Part shown: one piece after another, positions 1 through 9,714 of the stretch
How the letters are laid out: each line of letters opens with the position of its first letter
How positions within the stretch are numbered: the stretch's first letter is position 1
Assembly: GCA_001642005.1 (NCBI GenBank)
Contig: LWCA01000250.1
Coordinates: forward strand, 1-36,695
Origin: Intoshia linei
Lineage: Eukaryota; Orthonectida; Rhopaluridae
Length of the DNA stretch: 36,695 nucleotides
Direction of reading: 5' to 3'
The notes under the pieces: generated by a model
What the model saw: the letters and a program-made list of their open reading frames with translations, nothing else
The model's database searches: none
Told to the model about the DNA's origin: nothing
Position numbers and translations under genes: made by a program

Positions 1-43
1 CTGTTATGTACTACGTAAACTCATTAATCAGATAGAGAAATTT

Positions 44-831
44 CTATATAAAATATTGGTAAAAAGGTATTTTTTCCTTAAGGGTTGGTAAAATTTTAGT
101 ATTTACAGAACATGTGTCAGATATTACCATCTTAATATTATCTTGGATGGAATATCTTTCAATTATTTTTTTTATAGCTAAATAAATAGTTTCTGCTTTA
201 CCGTTTGGTAGATATGAAACTCCAATTGGTAATCCTGTTTTCATGTTTTCGGATTCAAAGCATACTACTTGCATTTCAGTTACAGTACATTACAGTGGTT
301 TCTGTACAATATGAATATGAATTTTTCGTATTTCAAATATTTTTTTAATTGTATCCACGATGATTTTATTTCTTTGCGCTTCGTTTTCCAGATTGAAACA
401 TGACTTGGTGTTTCATTTATTAATTAAGCGATAACACCCGCCGATTTTCGTGAAGACAAGTTAATTTTTCTGGAAATATTTACTCCTTCTTTTAAAGATA
501 AATAAGGTTTTTTAATAATTGGCTCATCATATGACTCATCGGCGGAGACGTCACTTTTAAAATAACTGTCAGTGACCGTCCGAAAATCGAAATTTTTAGG
601 TACTAGCACATTTTTTGAAGGATAAGGAGGTTGTAAGTTTTCAATGTGAGATGTACAATGTCCCATACCATTGACGATTTGAATTTTATACCATTCTTCG
701 TCTTCTTTGTGATTGTTATGCGAGTAATCTTTCATATTAAACTTTTCTGTTGTCTTTGTTAAAAATTCTTGACTTTTCTTTGTATTAGGATGTCGCTTAA
801 AACCATCATAATCAGTCATGATTTTTATCAC
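44..831 (-). pseudogene. decayed DDE-type transposase relic
   Basis: Two minus-strand open pieces, 831-424 (135 codons) and 274-44 (76 codons), appear to be the front and middle of one transposase. The downstream piece has the pattern LPNGKAETIYLAIKKII followed by VISDTCSVNTK. This resembles the strand and DT-S-NT(G) motif found in transposase-like proteins that are multicopy in aphid and Hydra genomes (recalled, not searched). The stretch between the pieces (275-423) has stops in every useful frame, so the gene is broken. The downstream piece then runs into an A/T-rich repeat containing CTTAAGGGTTGG that also occurs in the tandem array near 13.6 kb. The superfamily cannot be fixed from these fragments; a non-transposon gene is less likely. 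Confidence 0.5.
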
Positions 832-1211
832 TAATTATTATCCAAAACACACATAATGGCTTTAGGGCCTCATATCAACAATAATCTCCGTTGCATAATC
901 ATTGTCATAGAGTACGTAAGATACATGTTCTGTCGCGTAAGGGTTAATAACTTTTAAATTTATTATAATTTACAATTAATCCAAATTTCAATATTATATT
1001 AATTAAATATCAAATACTTAATCAAATTAATGTTAACGATTCTAATTTAATTTTAAAATTTTTCTTAAATCTGCGGACCCCTCAGACTCTGTAGGCCCCC
1101 CATTTAAGAAACACTGTCATAGACTACATTACAAAAATTAATAATTTTATATTCACAATGTAAATAATGATTGTAAATCCATTTTAACATAATTAAATAT
1201 TCATTATCCTT
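832..1211. other. gene-free A/T-rich stretch with transposon-end debris
   Basis: No coding exon was seen. Around 1070-1125 a G/C-richer patch (GCGGACCCCTCAGACTCTG, then GGCCCCCCATTTAAGAAACACTG) looks like the subterminal sequence of hAT-type elements, whose ends often read as 'gaccccc...aaaccactg'. A second such patch lies at 1500-1556. Confidence 0.35.
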
Positions 1212-1430
1212 ATGGTGCACGATTTAAACGATATTAATTACGATATTCTATATGAAATTGTAAGGGATATAGAGAAAACAATCAAATTTTGCAAAGAATT
1301 TAAGCTCATTAAATCAACACAAAATTGTATAGACTGTGGAGGAATAATGAACTTTAACAAAAAAATTTATTTAATCCCTCCTTATAAACATAAACAATTT
1401 TTTATATACTCCAAACATCTTATCAATTAA
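1212..1430 (+). pseudogene. Merlin/IS1016-like transposase N-terminal fragment
   Basis: A 72-codon ORF. The recognisable part is EFKLIKSTQNCIDCGGIMN: a hydrophobic helix ending in 'LI', then CxxCGxxM. This is the start of a zinc ribbon as found in Merlin (IS1016/ISXO2-like) transposases, which begin with a short helix and a CxxCG...M zinc ribbon before the DDE domain. The second Cys pair and the catalytic domain are absent downstream, so this is a truncated remnant. It lies between two hAT-like end fragments (about 1100 and 1550). Recognition rests on a short motif, so chance similarity is possible. Confidence 0.35.
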
Positions 1431-1494
1431 CATTAATGAAAAAATTAAAAAAGCATATTCATTTTTATTTATATTTTATACTGTGTTCAAATTC

Positions 1495-2160
1495 TCACGA
1501 CCCCCTGATAACTTTCGCGACCCCCCGGTTGTAAAACCACTGGTATAGTGGTTTGTACCGATCGTGTTATGGTAAGAATATGTATAATTAATAGTAATAA
1601 GATATATAATGTGGTATTTGATCGTTCAAAAATTAAAAATCGGAAATTTTAGTGATTCGTAAACTTTCAATCAACGATTTCTCTATGAAATGTTCATAAT
1701 GTGCGATTAATTGAGGTCCGTAGCCCGATTCCATCGTGGTTTTATCGTTAACTATAAGTTTGGTATACGTCTTCATGGATCTGAGAAGTTTATTTGTATT
1801 TATTATTACACCAGCATTCAAGGTAAATTAAAAATATAATTTCTTTCTAAAACTACATACAAAATATCAACAAAAAATTCTGTAATAATATAAATTTGTA
1901 TATTTTATTGCATATATTCTATGCAATATAAACAATCAATTTCAAAATTTGAATGTAAACATAAGTATGAAGCATGATCTCGCGGGCCGTAGTTTGCTCA
2001 CCACTGCGATAGAATCAAATGTAAAGTGTAATAGTGCGTCTATAAAACCTAGTTTATTATGTCATGAGGACACCACACATTGTTTACGTAAAATTATAAA
2101 ATAGTTGATGGTCCAAAATACAAGGCTGACTAGTGGTCAGTGACCACTGCCTTAAATTGG
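1495..2160. other. repeat-derived stretch, mostly non-coding
   Basis: At 1497-1556 there is a hAT-like end (CGACCCCCTGATAAC, then CCCCCCGGTTGTAAAACCAC). At 1979-2008 another G/C-rich end-like motif appears (GCGGGCCGTAGTTTGCTCAC). A 62-codon minus-strand ORF at 1633-1821 has fairly ordinary amino-acid composition and a possible acceptor before its MKTYTKLIV part. I cannot recognise it or build a gene around it. Confidence 0.3.
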
Positions 2161-2263
2161 AGAGAAAGTGATAATTTATATTTGATAATTTTCAGATGTA
2201 AACAAAATGTGTAAATTACATAATTCAAAAGTAACTATAGTGGTAAAAATAAATATAGTTACA

Positions 2264-2898
2264 ATGTCGAAATTACTGAAATTCAATCGTATTTTGATAA
2301 ATAACAGTGTGAAGAGATATGCAGGTACCCACGATCCGACAAAATTGAAACAATATGAAAAGTTTTGGACCTTTGTTTGCATTGGAGGTGCACCGGTAGA
2401 TTTTTAATTTTAAAACAAAACATTACTAGGTAAATAAATTATACATTTTAAAGTAGATACTAGTGGGTGCAATGGCTTATGTGGTTATAAATTACAAACA
2501 TCCTAAAAGAATTCCGTACAAACCATACGAGTATATGTATAAAATTCAAAGGGTAATTACATTTAAACTGATATTCTTCATTCTATTTTCTTATTCGATC
2601 AATAATTTTTGAAATTCTGACCCGATATTTTTAATTAACAAAGCTATAAACGTAGATCTAAATAGTAACCTGGACACGGAACTATTTTGTAATGTTATAT
2701 ATTTTAATTTTGAAAAATGTTAAATTTCTTTTACAGTGGGAGGCAGGTAATCCAGGTTGAATAAAATGTTATTTAAATTAATTAACAACTCCATTTTAGC
2801 CTTTTCCATGGGGCGATGGCAATCACTCATTCTTCCATAACCCAAAGTTAAATGCTGTACCCGGAGTCGGATATGAAGAGGAAGAAGAATCACATTAA
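2264..2898 (+). CDS. COX6A: cytochrome c oxidase subunit 6A, mitochondrial
   Basis: Nuclear-encoded small subunit of respiratory complex IV in the inner mitochondrial membrane. Exons are 2264-2387, 2464-2552 and 2800-2898: 312 nt, 103 residues, against about 109 in mammals. The N-terminus ([20 protein letters not shown]) is basic and lacks acidic residues, as expected of a mitochondrial presequence. Then come the single membrane helix (FWTFVCIG joined to [11 protein letters not shown]), the linker [13 protein letters not shown], and the diagnostic COX6A block [19 protein letters not shown]. The C-terminus is acidic (GYEEEEEESH). The second intron joins KIQR to PFPW with the same spacing as the mammalian protein. 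The first intron is 76 nt, using the G|GTGCAC donor; a GT eight bases further on would break the frame. The AATAAA signal is at 2913. Identification is firm. Confidence 0.95.
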
Positions 2899-2912
2899 TT
2901 TTATTAAGTTTT

Positions 2913-2918
2913 AATAAA
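2913..2918 (+). promoter_or_regulatory. polyadenylation signal of COX6A
   Basis: AATAAA 14 bp after the COX6A stop codon, giving a very short 3' untranslated region. Confidence 0.6.
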
Positions 2919-3101
2919 AGTTTCTTCAAATTTTTACAAGTTGTTGTAGTACTAGAATAAAAATTAATTAAGTAATGTTAATTTTTTTAACTACCATCAA
3001 AACTCATGTTTTCGCTTTTAGGGTACATGTCGATTACATTTCGACCAGAATAATCAAGTTTATTTAAATAGTCAACTAAAAATTTGAATTGAGTACATTA
3101 G

Positions 3102-4358
3102 TTACTTTAAATTACGATTAGCATATTGTTCAATAACTTTTACAATAAATTCTGTATGGTTTCCTTGTGCTGCAATGTGTAATGCGCTTAATCCCTAAAT
3201 GTGATGAATAATTAATAAAAAAGTTTTACCTCCTACAATCAAAGTTATATTTATCCATCAAATGTACCTTCTGAAATAAATTTACATAAAAATTTTATCA
3301 TCATTTAGTTACAGTCAAAATATCCAGTGTATTGTCAGTATTGGCACTTAAAATCAAATTTGCCATCTCCACAGATCCGAATCTACCCGCCCAGTGCAGT
3401 GCAGACTAAAATTGTATAAAACGTAAAAAGATTTGTACCATCTAAAAAAATAGAATTAAAATTATTTTTATTGATCCATAGAAACTACATATTACCTGTC
3501 CAAACCGTTTAAATTTGGCGCAAAAATATATGAATAATTAAAAATCAAATTAAAAATTACCGTAAAAATATCCTAAAAATAAATTAACAAACTTGGAAAG
3601 GATATAATCATTACCTGAGTGCATGCCAATTTTCGATTGTTCTTGATGAATCTTTCCATAGAAGCCACATCTTGCTCATGAACAGCGACAAACCAGGCTT
3701 CGTTCTAAATTTTTATTATGATTTGTTAAACAAAACATACCAAATCGTAATTATTTGTTTCAATTACATTACCAATATGCTTGTCAATCTTTGGTGTTTC
3801 GAATAACGCAGTTTTGGTTTTTTCAATTCGATTGATTTCATGATAAACAGAAGGTGTGCATCGGATTATGCCTTCGTCTGATGTGTCATTGTTTTTATTA
3901 TTGTTTTTTATTTTATTTTTTACATCTCCATCCATAAAATCCTCTAGCGCAATGTTTTTGTCGTATGTTAAATCAGATTTATGCACCTGAACTATGTTTT
4001 CTAATAATTTTTTTGTTTGTTTGACGTAATCTCCACCCCATTCACTGTCATTTAAATTAACTGAAGTAATGTAAGTCGTGTCAATAGATTTCTTTCGATG
4101 TTTAATATAATATTCTGGTTTTAATCCTACCAATTTTCCGTTAAAGTTGTTGGTAATTGATACAATGGTAAACTTTTTTAAATATAGTTTCAAGGTTTTT
4201 ATGTTTTCGTCTCTATTAATGTTGTGTTTCTTTATAAATGGGTAAAATCGTCTTTTTATAGCATCTTCACATACCGTCGTTTCTGGTTGAGGTAATGTTT
4301 CACGCAGAAATGCCAATACAGTTTCTCCTGTCAATACCAATTCGTTATTCTTTGCCAT
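3102..4358 (-). CDS. sowah: Sosondowah (SOWAH)-like ankyrin-repeat protein
   Basis: The first exon (4358-3741, 206 codons) begins MAKNNELVLTGETVLAFLRE and continues with a winged-helix-like segment ending LYLKKFTIVSITNNF...LVGLKPEYY. This matches the N-terminal SOWAH domain ('..AVLDFLRERGG.. F..YVNSVAVV..YVVLR'). A second exon (3704-3615) has NEAWFVAVHEQDVASMERF. Two ankyrin exons follow: SALHWAGRFGSVEMANLIL (from 3415) and GLSALHIAAQGNHTEFIVK (3194-3102, ending TAA). The order 'EW-x-V-A then TALHWAAKHG then TPLHLAA' is the SOWAH ankyrin arrangement. The exon 1-2 intron is 36 nt. The link between 3615 and 3415 is unresolved: a 12-nt micro-exon (DIFT, near 3560) or other small exons may be needed. 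Function in flies is neural; nothing here adds to that. AATAAA (minus strand) lies at 3064-3059. Confidence 0.75.
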
Positions 4359-4684
4359 AATTTAAAAGTTTACAATATATGTAATCATGGTGACACTGCT
4401 ACAAATACTTTTATAACCTTATTAGCTTTATTATTTTTCTCTTATTTTTCATACAAACTGTAGTTAGCTCTGCCGAGGCGTACGCTTCCAGATTTAAATT
4501 TTTACTAACAATTTAACAATTAATCTATAATTATGGATGATATTGGAAGATAATATAGGACACTAAAATTTCATTTTTAATTTAAATCAGGTGTGTCATT
4601 TGAATTCACTCAATTCCTAAAAATAGTATTTATATTTATGAGCATATTAATGTCATTTAAATGGATAATTCAAATTTAAGTAAT
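4359..4684. other. gene-free interval with a repeat end
   Basis: The spacer between the SOWAH-like start and the 5S sequence. At 4448-4490 it contains ACAAACTGTAG and TTAGCTCTGCCGAGGCGTAC. The same edge motif recurs at 22673-22705 and, in the opposite orientation, near 24265 and 34195, so an end of a dispersed repeat family sits here. Confidence 0.4.
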
Positions 4685-4799
4685 AATATGGTCATACCAA
4701 GGTGGAAACGCCTCTTCTCGTCTGATCACGGAAGTTAAGCGTCTTCGGGCTTGGTTGGTACTTGGATGGGGACCGCCTGGGAAGACTAAGTGTCGTATT
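4685..4799 (+). rRNA. 5S rRNA gene (diverged, single copy in window)
   Basis: The 115-nt block carries the conserved 5S landmarks in order: GGTCATACC, TTCTCGTCTGATCACGGAAG, GTTAAGC, CGGGCTTGGTTGGTACTTGG and ATGGGGACCGCCTGGGAA. The internal control region used by TFIIIA/RNA polymerase III is therefore recognisable. The ends do not match the usual animal sequence, yet AATATG (4685-4690) can pair with CGTATT (4794-4799) to form the terminal stem. A run of T (TTTCTTTTT) follows, as for a Pol III terminator. The loop around GGTGGAAACGCCTC and the section GCGTCTTCGGGC differ from the standard sequence. It could be a functional variant or a drifting pseudogene. No tandem copy is present. Confidence 0.8.
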
Positions 4800-5458
4800 T
4801 CTTTTTATTGGCTTTTTTATTTTTATAAGAAAATTTTATCTGTTTACATGATAAAAATTTGCTTAAAATCTAATTATAATTTATTGATTTATTGAAAAAA
4901 CAAAGTTTTCCTAGAAATGAATACCAATTTGTAGGTAATTAATAATATAACGTTTTTACCCAGTTGGACCTGCCTAATCAATAGTGACACTTAAATTAAA
5001 ACTTTTATAATTTTCTTAACCAAAAATGCAATTCCAATCAATTTATCGATCAATTTAGATCAATTTAGATCAATCAATTTAGAAATAATAATAAAGTTAT
5101 ATCAATTTTTGCAAAGTTTTAAATATTGCGTAGGAATGATGGAAAAACGCGAGAAATCAATTTCTCACACTGAAACCAAAATTTTTGTATTTAAAATCTG
5201 TAAGTTTATGCTCAATTTTTTTTTTTGAAATTGTAAGATGAATATTTACGTTTTCGTTTTAAATTGGATTCAAATTGAATTCAAAAATTTGAAAAACATT
5301 GGTTGATAAATTATCAATTATAATATATTAAATTCGTTGCTGACTATGAATATGTGAATTTTTCATAAAGAAATTTTTTTTCAGAATCTACTTGAATAAA
5401 ATGTATGAGTGTAACCATTGGCAGATAAGAGCTCTGATAAGTTTATCTTAAATAAAAA
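4800..5458. repeat. repeat-derived spacer
   Basis: No gene seen. Around 5040-5080 there is a short direct repetition of ATCAATTTAG. From about 5110 to 5400 the text parallels segments at 12.3, 18.9 and 19.2 kb (AAACATTGGTTGATAA, AATCTACTTGAATAAA), so it belongs to the same interspersed family. Confidence 0.4.
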
Positions 5459-5529
5459 GATGTCCAAATCTCGATTCGAACCTAGCCACGCAGAATACAA
5501 TTATATGACTATAACCACTCTGCCACATC
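5459..5529 (-). tRNA. tRNA-like element (pseudogene or SINE head)
   Basis: Read on the minus strand, 71 nt start GATGTGGCAGAGTGGTTATA and end TTTGGACATC. TGGCAGAGTGGTTA fits a Pol III box A and GGTTCGAATCG fits box B. The acceptor stem keeps five pairs (GATGT with ACATC), but the T stem is poorly paired and no clean anticodon loop forms. A TTTTT terminator follows directly. This looks like a decayed tRNA or the head of a tRNA-derived SINE rather than a working tRNA. A search for further copies would decide between the two. Confidence 0.45.
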
Positions 5530-5672
5530 ACAAGTGGGTTATATCAAAAGTATATATTCGAATCTCGATTAGTATGATAGCGATATATTACTACAATGAG
5601 ACTCATTATTTTTTTAAATTTTAGGACGATTAATTATTGATTATTTTTAATTTTAATGAAATAATTTGTAAA

Positions 5673-6200
5673 TCTTTACTTATATAAAATTAGAATGTCA
5701 GTCTGTGTTACCACTTATTTAAAAAATTAACAGTCTTAAAATTAAATAAAACTAAATGTCTAATTATGTTTTTCACAGGTGATGTTTATATCAACGTTTT
5801 TTTTATGAATTTCAGTTATTCAGGGTCAAAAACCTAATTTCCCCTTATTTTAAAAATAAAATCATCCCAAAAATTAAAAAAAACATAAATTCTAGGATGC
5901 GTTTTAAAATTATTAACGTTACTGTAAATTCCAGCCTTAGAAATGCACAGCTTTATGGACAAAACCACAATTACCCTTGCTTTAAAAACGAAAATGTCTT
6001 AACCCTTCCACTGTCTATAATTTATGTTTTAATTTAAACTTGTATAATTTTTAAATTGCCTATGTGAAAATGTATGAAAATAAAAGAATAAAATTTTTCA
6101 AAATTATGCTGTGTATAATATAAAATACACAGACAGTGAAAGGGTTAAAATTTGATAAAACACACATTCTGAGACAGTTTTTAAAATTATAATCATTATC
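5673..6200 (+). repeat. dispersed repeat family B, left part
   Basis: It begins with CTTTACTTATATAAAATT and the GTCTGTGTTACC motif. Then follow GGTGATGTTTATATC, CAGGGTCAAAAACC and two 'ACCACAATTACCC'-type blocks. The same order of blocks occurs at 29.06-29.5 kb and 24.6-24.96 kb. No coding capacity was seen. Confidence 0.55.
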
Positions 6201-7260
6201 ATAAATCACAATCCATTTAACTATAAATTTAATTTAATGTAAACTGATTGATTTAGAGCGAAATAAATTGGTGAACCACTCGAATGTAGAGTTAAATAAG
6301 TGATAATAGTGAATAGTAACATTATATTAAATTTATTTTTTGATAGAATTTAAAAATTTCTTTCTCTGCAGAGGTAGTTGGTGTATTTTTACAAAGTACA
6401 CAACAGTCAAGCTAGTAAAAAAATAAATAGTAAATAATTAGTGAACTGGTAAGTATAGCATAAGTAACAATGTGCAATAAAATGAAAATTTTATTTGGGA
6501 TTTCGAAAATATTTTCAAAATATTTTAATATACTTAGTACAAACCTACTTGTTAATTTTTATAAAAATTTATTTAAAAAATTCAGGATAGGAGCTAAAAC
6601 GATCAAAAATGGCGATTTTTCGGTTAAAGTTTAGTAACTGGTTAATGTCGGCATTACATAAAGTATATCTAAAATCGTCAATTGTAGAGGGATTTTAATA
6701 TTAAGGGTACTCATTCAATTCCGTTTGCCCTCAAAATGACAAAGAAATGATAAAAAAACTATAAATTTAACTTTTTACATAAAATTTAATTAAAAAACTA
6801 ATTAAAATTTGCAATACAATGAGTTTATTTTAGTATGATCGAATGCGAAAATTTTCAAAAACGCAAGTGTATATTAAATATAAAAGGTGGAACTATTTTA
6901 TATGAGAAGAAAATTCTTAGTGAGACTACAGGTATTTTACAATTAATCAATTAAAATCAAACAAAAATGGTATTATATATTAAATGTTTATTTACATATA
7001 TTCATATACATTGTACATTATATTTACACCTCAAAATATTATCTGCCAGCATATTAGCGGCATTTGACTATTTAAAGTGTTTTTAATCATATATTGTTAT
7101 TTGATGGTATCTCTTGCCATGATTATAATTATAATTTATAAATTTGTAATATAAAACATTACAAATAATAAGAAAATAAGTATCGTATTTATAATATCCT
7201 AGTAATAAATAAAATATATGTAATTTAATTTTACACTAAATGTATTAAAATTTATTCGAC
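6201..7260. other. gene-free interval with a diverged family A repeat copy
   Basis: Positions 6265-6425 share GTGAACCACTC, GATAATAGTGAATA and a TCTGCAGAGG...GTACACAACAGTCAA edge with the repeats at 24.1 and 34.1 kb. The rest, to the TBC1D19-like start, is A/T-rich with no exon I can support. The promoter of that gene should lie here but has no recognisable motif. Confidence 0.4.
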
Positions 7261-9496
7261 ATGACAATCAATCGACCATTTAAACTACCGTGGCTAGATT
7301 CTTGCTACGACGAATCAAAACTACCAACTGAAACATTTATCAAAGTAAAACGACTAAATTCCGTCTAAAAAATGTATTAATAATATTTAGTTTTGCGATG
7401 AATTAAAAAAGACATATGTTAAAAATATCAAATCCATGTGTTCTTTAGATGACGATTTATACAAGTATATAATTAAAAAGCACACACCTGAATTTGAGAA
7501 AAATTATTTCGGCGTAGAAGAAGATGCCATTGTTTTATTTTAATTCCAGTATAATAAATATTAATATAGGTTGATGTTACCCTCGAAAATGTTGCAAATT
7601 CGGTGATTTCGAATGCAATATTCAAAACAACATCAGATTTAAAAAGGTTTGTAATATTGCAACGTTAATATACCTCATTAGTTTAAACACTTTGGAAATG
7701 AAAGATTTATTACATGGGATCATAGAAAAGGGTGTAAATCGACATTTAAATCAAATTTCGTATACATTTGAGGTTATTTGAATACTTTGGATGTATTATA
7801 GTATTTATAGTATCAACTTTCCACTACCACTGATTCAATTTCATCCAACAAGTTATTAAATATTTTGAATTTTAAAAATATTGAATCAATAAACGATGCC
7901 GAAAATATCGAAAAAACTCAAAGTAATAATGAAAATTAAAAATTGTAAATTAAATATACATTTGCATTTTAGTTGGAATATTGAGTGACGCATTGGGCAG
8001 ATCAATAGTTGGTTTACTCAAGCAAAATAAGGTGGATATGTACAAAATTTGTTTATTTTTAAAAAATTTACCCTTATCTCCGTCTTTAAGGATGTACCTT
8101 TGGAGTAATGGTATTTTTAATGCAGAAAATTTAATAAAAAGCGATAATTTCAAAAATAAATCTAGGTACCGTAATTTTACAATTCTATTATGTCATTTTA
8201 GTAATTATGACAAGAAACAATATCGAAAAACTTTTCATAATAACATTGAAAGAGGAATACGTCAACTAGATATTGTTAATGCAGTTAAATCACCAATTGA
8301 TTCTCTTATTTCTAAGAATATTAAAAACGTAAATGATAAAATATTTTTATAATTTCTCCGTAACTACAATTATAATTGAAACTTAATATACTATACTATA
8401 ATGTATACTAAAAACATTAATATTAATAGATTTACTTTAATGAAAGATCTACATTATACAATCGATCTACTGATGAGTTTGTCAAGGATTTACTTAGAAT
8501 ATTAAACATAATTTACACTGCGACAAACAAATTTGAAGCAAATTTTATATATGTTTTGTATCCGCTGATATTGGCTTACCAAAACATATCCAAAGAACGT
8601 AATAATAATAATTATTAATTATATAGATTCTTTGTTTTGTACAACGTACAACGTACAAATACATTCTTAGTCCCAATGACATTATTTTACAATTTTTACT
8701 AAGCTAAAATTTAGCTAAAATGCCGAAATTATAATAAAGTTAAGTTCAATTAAATGAAATATTGGTTGATAAAATGTTAAAATACGTTTTTAACAGCGAA
8801 GATGTAAATTGCCCAGATTCAATTTTATGATAAAACAGTGACAGGAAAAAAATATCCTAGAATTTTGTAAAACATAAATTTTAGAACTATGAGTTTATAA
8901 AATAAATCGTTACAAACAGTTAACAAACAAATAACAAATAGACATAAATTGACGTTTATACATATGTATAAGCAAGGATATAATAAAAATGAAAAAAAAT
9001 TAAATTTTAGAAGGATTTTACTACGAAATGGCCATGTTGAGTTCCCTATTTATGAGTTATGTATTCCCTCAAACTGACAATATTTTATCCATTACTGATA
9101 GAACAATGCAACAACTTAATTTGATTGACCAAGAATTGTACAATTACTTATTTGATGGTGAAAAATATGAGGTTAAATGCAAAATATATGAACCTAACTA
9201 TTAAAATTTAGAAACTTAATTTGTCTGACAAAAAAACTACACAACAATTGACGAGTTGTAAGACCATTCAACGAAACGTTGTAAATTGGATAAATAGATT
9301 ATATTGTACAATTTTAACAAATCAACAAGTCTTATTTTGCTGGGATCAACTTTTTCTCAATTTTTGGTCACTCAATTCGTTTGTTAATATCAATTTGACC
9401 ATTTTGCTCATTATTAAAGATATCCTAATTTGTAATACTACAATCGATGAGGTTATTTTTGATCTATTATTGTATAACGTCCTAGGAAACCGCTAA
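7261..9496 (+). CDS. TBC1D19: TBC1D19-like TBC-domain protein
   Basis: Nine exons: 7261-7344, 7391-7531, 7570-7646, 7682-7772, 7811-7922, 7973-8328, 8430-8598, 9011-9171 and 9212-9496. They sum to 1476 nt (491 residues) with matching phases throughout. An in-frame stop lies just before the ATG. TBC domains act on Rab GTPases. Family cues: a TFIK...KNIKSMC segment like TBC1D19 'YMRKAQ...KSLNSMC', LSPSLRMYLW (family 'SPTALRAELW'), VKSPIDSLISKNIK ('LLVDSLIYKDVK'), EFVKDLLRIL, and the closing TBC helix VNWINRLYCTILTNQQVLFC followed by WDQLF. The catalytic IxxDxxR and YxQ finger motifs of active Rab-GAPs are not visible, so an inactive or atypical TBC role is likely. Human TBC1D19 is slightly longer (about 526), so a small upstream exon could be missing. 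AATAAA is at 9678. Family-level TBC is safe; the TBC1D19 assignment is good but from memory. Confidence 0.8.
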
Positions 9497-9714
9497 TTCA
9501 TATTCAAAGCCGAACCTACCCAGCTCGAGGCCTACCGAAAATGGAAAATGGACCTTAAAAAATTTAAAAAGCTATGTCTAGTGTCATATAGCCCTAGCAA
9601 CCTCTCCAAGGCTCTTGACTTAAAATTTTAAATTTAACACACAAAATATAATGTATAATATACATTGTATATTGTACAATAAAAGTAGTTGATATTCAAA
9701 AATATAATTTGTTA

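Noticed and set aside
2739..2755. Possible micro-exon (TGGGAGGCAG followed by GTAATC) in COX6A
   Set aside because: Ten nucleotides would break the frame, and the direct join KIQR-PFPW already matches the family spacing.
5418..5624. 68-codon plus-strand ORF
   Set aside because: It overlaps the tRNA-like element on the other strand and has no protein motif.
7363..7390. A 28-nt intron in the TBC1D19-like gene
   Set aside because: The upstream donor AAA|GTAAAA at 7345 gives a 46-nt intron with a better donor and a better alignment.
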